DNA of 30,217 bases, from the NCBI GenBank assembly GCA_902492455.1, contig CABULH010000031.1:1-30217 (forward strand), in the 5' to 3' direction. A program made the translations under genes and the position numbers. The notes under the pieces are model-generated. The model was not told the DNA's origin and searched no databases. It saw only the letters and a list, made by a program, of their open reading frames with translations. The DNA is from an uncultured Oscillospiraceae bacterium (GTDB taxonomy: Bacteria; Bacillota; Clostridia; Oscillospirales; Acutalibacteraceae). This document shows positions 15,019 to 22,704 of this stretch, piece after piece (within the stretch, counting starts at the first letter, position 1; every line of letters begins with the position of its first letter).

Positions 15019-15827
15019 GACGCGCTGGCCTTTTTACGCGAGCGCGGCTTTTTCGGCGGGGTATCCTTGTCTTTTGTCTGCTCCACCATCTGCTGAAGGG
15101 CGTCCATCAGGTTAATGATGTTGGCGGACGGCTCCGCCGACGCGGCGGTGATCTCCTGATTATTCGCCTTGGCCTGGATAATCTCCCACAGCCGTTGCCG
15201 GTATTCGTCGTGGTATTTCGCCGGTTCAAAGGATTCTTTCATGCTGCTGATAACGGTTTTTCCCATAGTCAACTCCTGTTCCGACAGCTCCGGTTTGGCC
15301 GGTTCCTTGGGCATGGCTTTTACTTCGTCGCTATAAAACAGGGTTTCTACCAGAATACCGGTGTCAGTTGGAATCAGTACCATTAAATGCTCCGACTGGC
15401 CGATCACTCCCTTGGCGATGGCGACGGTATTTTCTTCTTTCATACACCGCCGCAGCAGCTCATAGGCTTTGTCGCCGCCTGCTTCCGGTATGACGTGGTA
15501 GGTCTTGTCGAAGTAAATCGGCCGGATATCGTGGATGTCCGCAAAGTGCAGAATGTGGATGGTCTTGTCTTTCTGCACCTTGGCCTTTTCAAAGTCCTCA
15601 TCAGTGAGGGTCACATATTTGCCATCCTCAATTTCAAAGCCTTTGACAATATCCTGTGCAGATACCTCTTTTCCGCATTTGGAGCACACTTTCTTATATT
15701 TGACTCTTGAGCCGTCCTCCCGGCAAAGCTGGTTAAAATGGATGTCGTTATCCTGCGTCGCCGTATGCAGCGAGATCGGCACGTGAAGCAATCCGAAAGA
15801 GATTGCGCCTTTCATGGTTGCCGCCAT
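15015..15827 (-). CDS. ku: Ku protein (DNA end binding, NHEJ)
   Basis: This 270-residue protein is a typical prokaryotic Ku, which forms a homodimer ring on DNA ends and recruits LigD. The opening MKGAISFGLLHVPISLHTAT is characteristic of the family. A small CxxC is at Cys48/Cys51 (KVCSKCGKEV), and the core continues to about residue 235. The C-terminus is a lysine/arginine-rich tail (PPKKPRSRKKASAS), a region known to aid DNA binding and ligase recruitment in other Ku proteins. The ATG at 15827 has GGAGG about 9 bases upstream; the ATG at residue 5 is an alternative. It overlaps both the upstream 55-residue gene and ligD. Confidence 0.96.
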   Translation of the reverse strand: MAATMKGAISFGLLHVPISLHTATQDNDIHFNQLCREDGSRVKYKKVCSKCGKEVSAQDIVKGFEIEDGKYVTLTDEDFEKAKVQKDKTIHILHFADIHDIRPIYFDKTYHVIPEAGGDKAYELLRRCMKEENTVAIAKGVIGQSEHLMVLIPTDTGILVETLFYSDEVKAMPKEPAKPELSEQELTMGKTVISSMKESFEPAKYHDEYRQRLWEIIQAKANNQEITAASAEPSANIINLMDALQQMVEQTKDKDTPPKKPRSRKKASAS

Positions 15828-15979
15828 TTTGTATGTCCTCCGTTCTGATGTACTGTATTTTCATCCAGCGGATACAGGGAAACCACCTGATCCCATTCCG
15901 GTGAGTATCCCATGTGCCATCGCCCGATGTATTGGCCCAGGACGTCATAAAGCTCCGTGTCGAATTCTTCAGTCCACAT
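15812..15979 (-). CDS. Small 55-residue acidic protein leading the Ku operon
   Basis: This frame starts at an ATG with AAGGGG about 8 bases upstream, reads MWTEEFDTELYDVLGQYIGR and on to HTKWRQP, and stops at a TGA inside codons 5-6 of ku. The last 16 bases overlap ku and contain the Ku ribosome site just upstream, so translation of the two is likely coupled. The protein has many Trp, Tyr and acidic residues and no membrane segment. I do not recognise a family. A frame on the same strand at 15748-15948 is less likely because it lacks a ribosome site and runs through ku in another frame. Confidence 0.6.
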   Translation of the reverse strand: MWTEEFDTELYDVLGQYIGRWHMGYSPEWDQVVSLYPLDENTVHQNGGHTKWRQP

Positions 15980-16019
15980 AATAAAGCCCCTTGGATATAG
16001 TCTGCCGAAACAGCAGCAA

Positions 16020-16047
16020 ACTATACCCTGTTAAGTAGCTGGCACAA
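16020..16047 (-). promoter_or_regulatory. Predicted promoter of the Ku-LigD operon
   Basis: On the minus strand TTGTGC (16042-16047) and TATAGT (16020-16025) are 16 bases apart, about 40 bases before the 55-residue gene. The -35 lies within the first of three tandem 11-bp repeats. Confidence 0.6.
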
Positions 16048-16072
16048 TCATGGCATAAAAATGGCACAGAAA
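16040..16072. repeat. Three tandem 11-bp repeats (iteron-like operator)
   Basis: TGGCACAATCA, TGGCATAAAAA and TGGCACAGAAA follow each other exactly at 11-bp intervals (16040, 16051, 16062), consensus TGGCAYA. One helical turn of spacing puts all copies on the same DNA face. They overlap the -35 of the Ku operon and lie about 27 bases upstream of the conjugation promoter. Confidence 0.65.
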
Positions 16073-16098
16073 AATCCGAAATCGATACGGTTTTGCGC

Positions 16099-16127
16099 TT
16101 GCCTCGTACAAGACGCCGTGCTATACT
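16099..16127 (+). promoter_or_regulatory. Predicted promoter of the conjugation operon
   Basis: TTGCCT (16099-16104) and TATACT (16122-16127) are exactly 17 bases apart. Transcription should start near 16134, giving a 160-base leader before the first gene. Confidence 0.65.
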
Positions 16128-16137
16128 GAATACGCTT

Positions 16138-16263
16138 CAAGGTATATCCAAAAACAAATACAAAACCTGAGACCGCCTTTTCATCAGGCGGTCTCTTTGT
16201 GTCGAACCGTCAAACAAGGCGCCCGCATTTTTTGCAGGCGCCTTGTTTTTGTGATATACCTTG
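16138..16263 (+). ncRNA. Structured 5' leader RNA of the conjugation operon
   Basis: CAAGGTATATC (16138-16148) and its exact complement (16253-16263) can form an 11-bp closing stem beginning almost at the predicted transcript start. It encloses two strong hairpins. Hairpin 1 is GAGACCGCCT (16169-16178) with 16186-16195. Hairpin 2 is AAACAAGGCGCC (16212-16223) with 16237-16248, followed by TTTTT-like tracts. Each inner hairpin looks like an intrinsic terminator, so long transcription into the T4SS genes may need antitermination. The overall fold is a three-way junction. The ribosome site (AGGGAGG, 16281-16287) lies just outside it. I do not recognise it as a known riboswitch. Confidence 0.55.
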
Positions 16264-16294
16264 TCGCCACATTTATATACAGGGAGGTTCCGTT

Positions 16295-16699
16295 TTGAAA
16301 GAGAAAATCCAAATTCACCAACAGCTGTATTCCTCTTTCCCCAGTCGCTCCAAAAGGAGAAAACACCTGCTCACAGCCGTCCTAATCCTTTGCATGGCCG
16401 TGCTGTTCTGTCTTCCAGCTTTAGCAGTCGGTGAAACTGCTACACCAACGCTATGGGACAAGGCCAAAACTATTATGCAGGACGTTTATAACAAAATCCT
16501 TGGCATTTCCACCATCGCCGGGATCGTCGCCGCTTCCATTGCTCTGCTGCTCATGAACTTCAGCAAAAACGACCGCACGGTGGGTGAAAGTCGAGCCTGG
16601 CTCAAGCGCATTATCGTCAGCTGGGCACTCTTGAACGGCTTGGGATTCATCATGAGTTATATTACGCCTTTCTTTGCCGACGGCAAATGGACACCGTAA
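16295..16699 (+). CDS. VirB2/TrbC-like pilin protein
   Basis: This 134-residue membrane protein starts at a TTG with AGGGAGG 7 bases upstream; no ATG fits. Residues about 20-45 are a signal sequence ending near LPALAVGE. Two further hydrophobic helices follow (about 70-88, STIAGIVAASIALLLM; and about 105-125, IIVSWALLNGLGFIMSYI). Size, signal peptide, two helices and position as first gene of the T4SS operon match VirB2/TrbC-type pilins, which form the conjugation channel or pilus subunit. It is reached through the structured leader RNA. Sequence similarity itself is not decisive for this short family. Confidence 0.72.
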   Translation: MKEKIQIHQQLYSSFPSRSKRRKHLLTAVLILCMAVLFCLPALAVGETATPTLWDKAKTIMQDVYNKILGISTIAGIVAASIALLLMNFSKNDRTVGESRAWLKRIIVSWALLNGLGFIMSYITPFFADGKWTP

Positions 16700-16723
16700 T
16701 TTTAGAGAAAGCAGGCGATCTAT

Positions 16724-17293
16724 ATGTTTACATCCATTGAAGAATGGATTCGGCAGGTTATCGATCAACTGGCAGTAGGGCAGGACGTGTACCTAGCACC
16801 CGCCAGCGCTCCTATTCTTCCAGCAAGGGAAATCCACTTAGAAAAGGCATTTATTTCTGAAATTCCCGCAACCGGCAATACCATTCATATAAAGAAGGCA
16901 GACGGAGAAGTGCAGATAGTAGACGTGGATGCAAGAAGCACGGCGTATCTGTATCTGGGCACAGTAGATATAGACGGAAAAATACAATCCTGGGTTTTTC
17001 TTTCCAAAGAAAAATTTTGGGCCTGGTGGGAATGGGTTATCCTGACGGACGAACTAAATCCCTATGTTAATTTTCGTCAAGGCTCCGTAGACGAAACGCC
17101 TACACTAAAGAATCTGCAAATAAGCCGGCTTATAGCAGACGCCCTTATCAACGACAACCTTCGTTATCAAAACATGGAATGTACAGGCTGTGAACGCAAA
17201 GATTCAGCGGACAAGTCTCTCTGTTCCACATGTATCCGAAGCGGCGCGCTGATGGATCACTGGCAAGGGGAAAAGCGCTGGTATGAACCATGA
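16724..17293 (+). CDS. Unknown protein with C-terminal zinc knuckle
   Basis: This is a 189-residue soluble protein with no signal or membrane segment. Residues 1-125 are a mixed alpha/beta region rich in Trp (FWAWWEWV at 98-105). The C-terminus has CTGC and CSTC (Cys153, 156, 167, 170), a four-cysteine zinc-ribbon-like motif. It sits between the VirB2-like and VirB6-like genes, so a role in the transfer apparatus or its regulation is likely. I do not recognise the family. Confidence 0.75.
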   Translation: MFTSIEEWIRQVIDQLAVGQDVYLAPASAPILPAREIHLEKAFISEIPATGNTIHIKKADGEVQIVDVDARSTAYLYLGTVDIDGKIQSWVFLSKEKFWAWWEWVILTDELNPYVNFRQGSVDETPTLKNLQISRLIADALINDNLRYQNMECTGCERKDSADKSLCSTCIRSGALMDHWQGEKRWYEP

Positions 17294-17353
17294 AAAAGTA
17301 TCGCTGCTACAGAAGATGGGCGGCGTTCCCGATACGAATCAGGAGGATACACA

Positions 17354-18064
17354 ATGGGGATTCTGGACGGCATTGTAGCCTGGGTTGCGGAAAAAGTCAT
17401 GGCTTGTCTCGATTTAGTTACCACCTCTGTGCTGGGGGCACTAGGGTGCAACATGGATGTTTTCATTCAATATTTTCCGGCTGCGGAAACGCTTTACGAC
17501 GTCTTTGTTGCTATCGCTATCGGCTTGGTTTTGCTGAATCTGATATGGCAGCTTTTTAAAAACTTCGCCGGCGGCCTCGGACTGGAAGTGGAAGATCCCG
17601 GAAAACTTGTACTCCGTTCAGCCCTGTTTATCCTGCTGATCTATTTTTCGGATGAGATCGTCGATCTAGTTCTTAAAATCGGCGGAACGCCATATTCGTC
17701 GATTCTTACATCGACCCTTCCTCCCATTAACTTCGCTTCGTTTAATGCTGTTATCACTATGATATTAGGGGTTGTTGCCAATAGTGTCGTGCTAATTGTT
17801 TCGCTTGTTCTGGTATTGATGCTCGCATGGAACTACATCAAACTGCTGTTTGAAGCGGCGGAACGCTATGTGCTGCTCGGCGTCTTGGTATATACTGCGC
17901 CGGTCGCATTCAGCATGGGAGCTTCCCAGTTGACGTCTGGAATTTTTAAAAGCTGGTGCCGCATGTTGGCAGGGCAGATGTTTCTGCTTTTGATGAACGC
18001 TTGGTGTCTGCGGCTGTTCACTTCTATGGTGGGCAGCTTCCTGGCAAATCCTTTGGGAATATAG
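17354..18064 (+). CDS. VirB6/TrbL-like conjugation membrane protein
   Basis: This 236-residue polytopic membrane protein has at least five hydrophobic segments (near 10-30, 42-62, 86-108, 128-165 and 172-226). The arrangement YIKLLFEAAERYVLLGVLVY followed by APVAFSMGAS is typical of VirB6/TrbL-type channel components. AGGAGG lies 8-9 bases before the ATG. In Gram-positive ICEs this protein sits near VirB4 and forms the inner-membrane pore. The next gene starts 8 bases after its stop and could be a split C-terminal continuation of a longer VirB6-like protein. Confidence 0.75.
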   Translation: MGILDGIVAWVAEKVMACLDLVTTSVLGALGCNMDVFIQYFPAAETLYDVFVAIAIGLVLLNLIWQLFKNFAGGLGLEVEDPGKLVLRSALFILLIYFSDEIVDLVLKIGGTPYSSILTSTLPPINFASFNAVITMILGVVANSVVLIVSLVLVLMLAWNYIKLLFEAAERYVLLGVLVYTAPVAFSMGASQLTSGIFKSWCRMLAGQMFLLLMNAWCLRLFTSMVGSFLANPLGI

Positions 18065-18072
18065 GGGGAATT

Positions 18073-18990
18073 ATGAAAAAGATAAAGCCGTTTATTTTTG
18101 CAACCGCCTTGTTTTTCATCCTGTCCTGTGTAGCGGTTGTTCCAGCCGCCGCCCTGACGGAAGAAGAAGTACAACAACAGGTTGCCACCGAGGGTAGTGC
18201 TGCTGTTACCGGGAATATTTTCATCTGGTTCCTCTGCGCCATTGCTTTCCTAAAGGTGTCCCAAAAGGTGGACAGCTTTATGAGCAGCCTTGGTATCAAC
18301 GTCGGGCATACCGGCGGCAGCATGCTGGGCGAAGCCATGGTGGCAATGCGCGGCATAGGCTTAGCCGCCAAAGGGATAACCGGCAAAAGCTTCGGTTCGT
18401 CCGGCGGCGGGGGTGTGCCTGCTGACGATGGCGGGAGCGCTGCCTTTGCTGGCGGTCTGGCGGGAATTGTGAGTCGGAAAGTCACACAGGGAGCCGCAGC
18501 AAGTGTCACCGGGCATGGCGGTCATTTTGCCAGCCGAAAAGCCTTTGAGTCTTCTCTGGCTAAAGGAGGCACTTTTGCTAACGGGGTCATCGGTTCTGTA
18601 GCAAGGGGCAACATCGCAAAAACCGGTTCTATAACTGGAGATACCGCTGTAAAAGCGTTCCAGTCGTACATAGGGATGCCCGGACAGGACGCAGACACCC
18701 CTCCGCTGTACAGCAACATGGAAATCGGCGGCGGGCGGATCACCGGCACAGAAACCTCTGCAGCCGCTCCGGAAGGAATCCCATTTGCCATGTATAGTGC
18801 CGAACAGTATATGGAGCCGGCCGGGGATTTCCGCACGATATCTGCAGCTGACGGCTCAAGGTGGTATATGCAGTACGCTCAGGACACGGTAAAGCGGGAA
18901 CCGTATGAGGCACCAGATGGAAAAATCACCTACCATGAAAGCATTGTCAAGCAGATGCCCACCATGCCCCGCCGAAAGGATAAGGTGTGA
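18073..18990 (+). CDS. Membrane-anchored Gly/Ala-rich T4SS protein
   Basis: This 305-residue protein begins with a signal-like segment (about 5-28, ending VVPAAAL), then one helix (about 48-63, IFIWFLCAIAFLKVSQ). Residues 80-215 are low-complexity Gly/Ala/Ser-rich, and a charged C-terminal domain ends in Lys/Arg. RBS AGGGGG lies directly before ATG 18073. Such Gly-rich tails are seen in the extended C-termini of VirB6/TrbL proteins, so it may be the second half of a split VirB6. Function is not known. Confidence 0.7.
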   Translation: MKKIKPFIFATALFFILSCVAVVPAAALTEEEVQQQVATEGSAAVTGNIFIWFLCAIAFLKVSQKVDSFMSSLGINVGHTGGSMLGEAMVAMRGIGLAAKGITGKSFGSSGGGGVPADDGGSAAFAGGLAGIVSRKVTQGAAASVTGHGGHFASRKAFESSLAKGGTFANGVIGSVARGNIAKTGSITGDTAVKAFQSYIGMPGQDADTPPLYSNMEIGGGRITGTETSAAAPEGIPFAMYSAEQYMEPAGDFRTISAADGSRWYMQYAQDTVKREPYEAPDGKITYHESIVKQMPTMPRRKDKV

Positions 18991-18993
18991 GCC

Positions 18994-19812
18994 ATGCCGG
19001 AACAACCGGACAAGAAGGATTCCGGAGCTGTCCAAAAAAGCGCGCAGGCGGCTCACACCGTTCATGGCGCGGTAAAAACAGGCAAGGCCATTGCCGGGGC
19101 GGCAAAGGGTGCGGCTGTCGGCGGCCCCTATGGAGCGGCTGCAATAGCACTCTGGCAAAACCGAAAAACCATTGTAAAGATACTTGTAGCCGTTGGTTTT
19201 CTATTGTTCCTTCCGATTTTATTTCTCTTGATGCTTCCTTCCATGATTTTCGGCGGGCTGGATTCAGTTACAGGTAGCGTTCCCATTCTGAACGACAATT
19301 CGGCCATCAGGGAAAATATAGCGCAAGCCGACGCTGTTATTTCTGCAGTAATGACGGACAGTCATACCGCCGTATTATCGAAGATCCAGGAGGATATAGA
19401 GACTCTGGAGGCAGGGATAGAGCATCAGATAATTGATCCGTATGTAGAAACGCTCCCGTTCAACAGCTCGCTGATTATTTCTCAGTATTGCGTGGCGAAC
19501 AGCAACTACAAAGCGGTTAATCTATCGGATTTCCAGTATAAGGTTGAGCAGGGAAAGGAACATCTATTTACATACGGCAAGGAAATACGAGTGGAATCCA
19601 TCGTTCAGGACGGGGAGATTGTCGGGGAAAGAACTATCGCGGTATACACTGTGCAATACGCAGGTGAGGACTACTTTGGAGATACGGTTTTTGCCCTAAA
19701 CGAAGAACAAAAAGCGTATGCCAGGGATTATGCGGAAAACCTGGAGTTATTTCTCCTTGATCCCTTGTTAAGCGTTACCTATGAGACAGGAGTAAACGAT
19801 CATGCCGGATAA
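18994..19812 (+). CDS. Single-pass membrane T4SS protein, resembling the N-terminal part of ICE cell-wall hydrolases
   Basis: The 272-residue protein has a basic, Ala/Gly-rich N-terminus (1-60), one strong membrane helix (about 63-88, VKILVAVGFLLFLPILFLLM) and a 185-residue domain outside the membrane with coiled-coil character near 105-150. The layout recalls the N-terminal half of ICE NlpC/P60 hydrolases (CD1108-like) placed beside VirB4, but no peptidase or lysozyme motif is present. A VirB8-like role is the alternative. The stop overlaps the VirB4 start by 11 bases. Confidence 0.68.
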   Translation: MPEQPDKKDSGAVQKSAQAAHTVHGAVKTGKAIAGAAKGAAVGGPYGAAAIALWQNRKTIVKILVAVGFLLFLPILFLLMLPSMIFGGLDSVTGSVPILNDNSAIRENIAQADAVISAVMTDSHTAVLSKIQEDIETLEAGIEHQIIDPYVETLPFNSSLIISQYCVANSNYKAVNLSDFQYKVEQGKEHLFTYGKEIRVESIVQDGEIVGERTIAVYTVQYAGEDYFGDTVFALNEEQKAYARDYAENLELFLLDPLLSVTYETGVNDHAG

Positions 19813-22615
19813 TTATAAAGAAGAACTGGACACATATACGATTCCCCCGAACTTTATGGAAAGCGGAACATTGTTTGGAGGAGCCTTTAAGCTACGGAAC
19901 GCACTAGAAGCCGGAACTCTCGTTCTTGCTATAGGGCTGCCCGTTTTTCGGCTGCCGATTTCTCTGACGATGCGCATCATCCTATTATGCCTTACAGCCC
20001 TGCCGTTGGGGCTCATCGCGCTTATCGGCGTATCGGGAGAAAGCCTTTCCTCCTTTATCTTCAGCTTTTTCCGCTTCCTCAAAAAGCGACGAATAGTATC
20101 CCAGCCGGCCGAAGAGGATAACCCGACGCAACCCAACGACCTCAAAGGCCATAGGGCTCGTGCCGCTCGGATACAGACGCCGATGGACTATTTTCCCATC
20201 CAGAAGATCGAACATGGGGTCATCTACACCCGTGACCACCGATATGTGAAGGTGCTGGAAGTGACGCCCATCAACTTTCTGCTCCGCAGCGCCCGGGAAC
20301 AGCGCAGCATTCTGTATTCCTATGTCCACTATCTGAAAATCAGTCCGGTAAAGGTGCAGATGAAGGTGCTGACCAAAAAAGCGGACGTCAACCGGCACCT
20401 CGAATCCATCCGCCGGGAATTCCAAAACGAAACGGATGAGAAATGCCGGGAGTTGCAGAAAGATTACGAAAACCTGATCCGGCAAATCGGCTCTAAAGAG
20501 GCCATCACCCGGCGCTTTTTCCTAATCTTTGAGTATGAAGGCTTTGGACGTCATGAGTCCGAGGAAGAGATGCTATCCGCCCTGATGACAGCGGAACAGA
20601 CCGCAAAGACATATCTGCTGCAGTGTGGGAACAAAATTGTTGAGCCGGAATCGGAAGATGAAGCGACCGTCGAACTGCTGTACGAACTGCTCAATCGGAA
20701 AACCAGTACGGAGACGTCGCTGTCTACCCGAAGTAACGAGGTGATTGCCCGACATCTGTTCAGGGACGGCACAGACGAACTCGGCGACATACCCGCGGCG
20801 GAATTTTTCGCCCCTCCGTCTATGGATTTTCGCCATGCCCATTATCTTCATATTGACGGCACCTACTACTCGTATCTGCTCATCCCCTCCTCTGGGTATA
20901 AGCCTCGTGTGGCTGCTGGCTGGCTGTCGATCCTGATAAACGCGGGAGAAGGGATCGATGTGGACATGTTCCTGTTCCGGCAGCCCAAGGAACAGGTGAT
21001 TCATAAGCTGGGGCAGCAGCTGCGGATTAACCGCTCGAAAATCCGGGACGTCAGCGACACCAACACCGACTTTGATGACCTGGAAGGAGCCATCCGTTCG
21101 GGGTATTTCCTGAAAGACGGTCTCGCCGCCAACGAGGACTTCTACTATTTTTCCACCCTGATCACCGTCACAGCCGGTTCGGTCAAGGAACTGAACTGGC
21201 GGATTGCCGAACTGAAAAAGCTCCTGGTTTCCCAGGATCTGAATGCATCCCCCTGCACCTTTCGGCAGGAGGATGCATTTTTATCCTCGCTGCCCCTGGT
21301 ATCGTTGGAAAAACATCTATACGCACGTTCTAGGCGGAACATGCTGACCCTGGGCGCCGCCAGCTGCTATCCCTTCACTTCCTACGAGCTCTGCGATGAT
21401 ACTGGTATCCTGCTGGGGATCAACAAGCATAACAATTCGTTGGTTATTGCCGATCTGTTCAACAGCCAGATTTACAAGAACGCGAATATGGCCATTCTGG
21501 GAACCAGCGGATCCGGCAAATCGTTCACCCTGCAGCTCTTCGCACTAAGACTTCGGCGTAAAAATATCCAGGTGTTTATTCTGGCGCCGCTGAAAGGGCA
21601 TGAGTTTTACCGGGCGGCGCGGAACATCGGCGGAGAAATTATCCAGATATCCCCCTCATCTCCACACTGCATCAATGTCATGGAAATCCGCCCGGTAGAT
21701 ACAGCGGCAGCTGAACTGCTGGATGAAGCTGTGATTGAAAAATCCCTGTTAACCGCCAAAATACAGCGGCTGCATATTTTTTTCGCCCTGTTAATTCCTG
21801 ATATGACTCACGAAGAACGGCAACTGCTGGATGAAGCTATGATTAAAACCTATGCGTCATTTGGCATTACGCATGAGAATACCAGCCTTGTGGACGAAGC
21901 CTGCCCGGAACGTTTCAGACCTATGCCCAAGCTTGGGGATCTGCACCAGGAACTTTTGAAAAGCCCGCAGACAAGGCGACTTGCCAATATCCTCAACCGA
22001 CTGGTTCACGGTTCCGCCAGCACGTTCAACCAGGATACAAATGTCAACCTGGACAACAAATATACGGTCCTGGACATTTCCGAACTGACCGGCGATCTGC
22101 TGACGGTGGGCATGTTCGTTGCTCTGGATTTCGTATGGGACAAGGCCAAGCAGGATCGCACCAAAGAAAAGGCCATCTTTATTGACGAAACCTGGCAGCT
22201 CATCGGTGCGTCTTCCAACAAACTGGCTGCGGAATACGTGTTGGAGATATTTAAAATTGTTCGTGGTTACGGCGGAAGCGCCATTTGTGCCACACAGGAT
22301 TTGGATGACTTTTTTGCCCTCGAAGGCGGCAAATATGGCCGCGGCATCGTCAACAATGCGAAAACCAAGATCATCCTCAATCTTGAAGACGAGGAAGCAC
22401 AGAGGGTACAGGAGCTTCTGCATCTATCGGAAGCCGAAACGCTGGCTATCACTCATTTTGAACGCGGCAACGGTCTGATTTCCACAAACAACAACAATGT
22501 CACCGTAGAATTTAAGGCATCCGAACTGGAGAAAGAACTGATTACAACGGATCGGCGGGAGCTGCAGCAGCTTTTGGAGAAAAAGAAGCGGCAGAATGCT
22601 GTGCCGTCTTCTTAA
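19802..22615 (+). CDS. PrgI-VirB4 fusion, conjugation ATPase
   Basis: This 937-residue protein has two parts. Residues 1-100 look like PrgI (YTIPPNFMESG, two helices at about 36-49 and 57-76), a small membrane protein normally encoded separately just upstream of VirB4. Residues about 125-930 are a VirB4/TraE/TrbE ATPase, with Walker A GTSGSGKS at about 566-573 and Walker B FIDE at about 792. VirB4 powers substrate movement through the channel. The fusion would anchor the ATPase directly in the membrane. A similar architecture is known in the CD1110-type VirB4 group of Clostridia. The frame is unbroken. Confidence 0.93.
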   Translation: MPDNYKEELDTYTIPPNFMESGTLFGGAFKLRNALEAGTLVLAIGLPVFRLPISLTMRIILLCLTALPLGLIALIGVSGESLSSFIFSFFRFLKKRRIVSQPAEEDNPTQPNDLKGHRARAARIQTPMDYFPIQKIEHGVIYTRDHRYVKVLEVTPINFLLRSAREQRSILYSYVHYLKISPVKVQMKVLTKKADVNRHLESIRREFQNETDEKCRELQKDYENLIRQIGSKEAITRRFFLIFEYEGFGRHESEEEMLSALMTAEQTAKTYLLQCGNKIVEPESEDEATVELLYELLNRKTSTETSLSTRSNEVIARHLFRDGTDELGDIPAAEFFAPPSMDFRHAHYLHIDGTYYSYLLIPSSGYKPRVAAGWLSILINAGEGIDVDMFLFRQPKEQVIHKLGQQLRINRSKIRDVSDTNTDFDDLEGAIRSGYFLKDGLAANEDFYYFSTLITVTAGSVKELNWRIAELKKLLVSQDLNASPCTFRQEDAFLSSLPLVSLEKHLYARSRRNMLTLGAASCYPFTSYELCDDTGILLGINKHNNSLVIADLFNSQIYKNANMAILGTSGSGKSFTLQLFALRLRRKNIQVFILAPLKGHEFYRAARNIGGEIIQISPSSPHCINVMEIRPVDTAAAELLDEAVIEKSLLTAKIQRLHIFFALLIPDMTHEERQLLDEAMIKTYASFGITHENTSLVDEACPERFRPMPKLGDLHQELLKSPQTRRLANILNRLVHGSASTFNQDTNVNLDNKYTVLDISELTGDLLTVGMFVALDFVWDKAKQDRTKEKAIFIDETWQLIGASSNKLAAEYVLEIFKIVRGYGGSAICATQDLDDFFALEGGKYGRGIVNNAKTKIILNLEDEEAQRVQELLHLSEAETLAITHFERGNGLISTNNNNVTVEFKASELEKELITTDRRELQQLLEKKKRQNAVPSS

Positions 22616-22704
22616 AACGCAGGGATTGCGATAACAATGCGTATAACATTTCCTATCGCGGCCTTTATGCGACAATATTGCGTATAGAACCAGGAGGTGG
22701 TTTT

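Noticed and set aside
15748..15948. 66-codon minus-strand frame overlapping the start of ku
   Set aside because: It has no ribosome site and runs into ku in another frame. The 15812-15979 frame has a ribosome site and a coupled stop.
17290..17559. 89-codon frame between the zinc-knuckle and VirB6-like genes
   Set aside because: It overlaps the VirB6-like gene out of frame for most of its length and lacks a ribosome site.
22638..22686. Two copies of TGCGTATA before the DUF5697-like gene
   Set aside because: Only two 8-base copies, 41 bases apart with unrelated flanks; could be chance.
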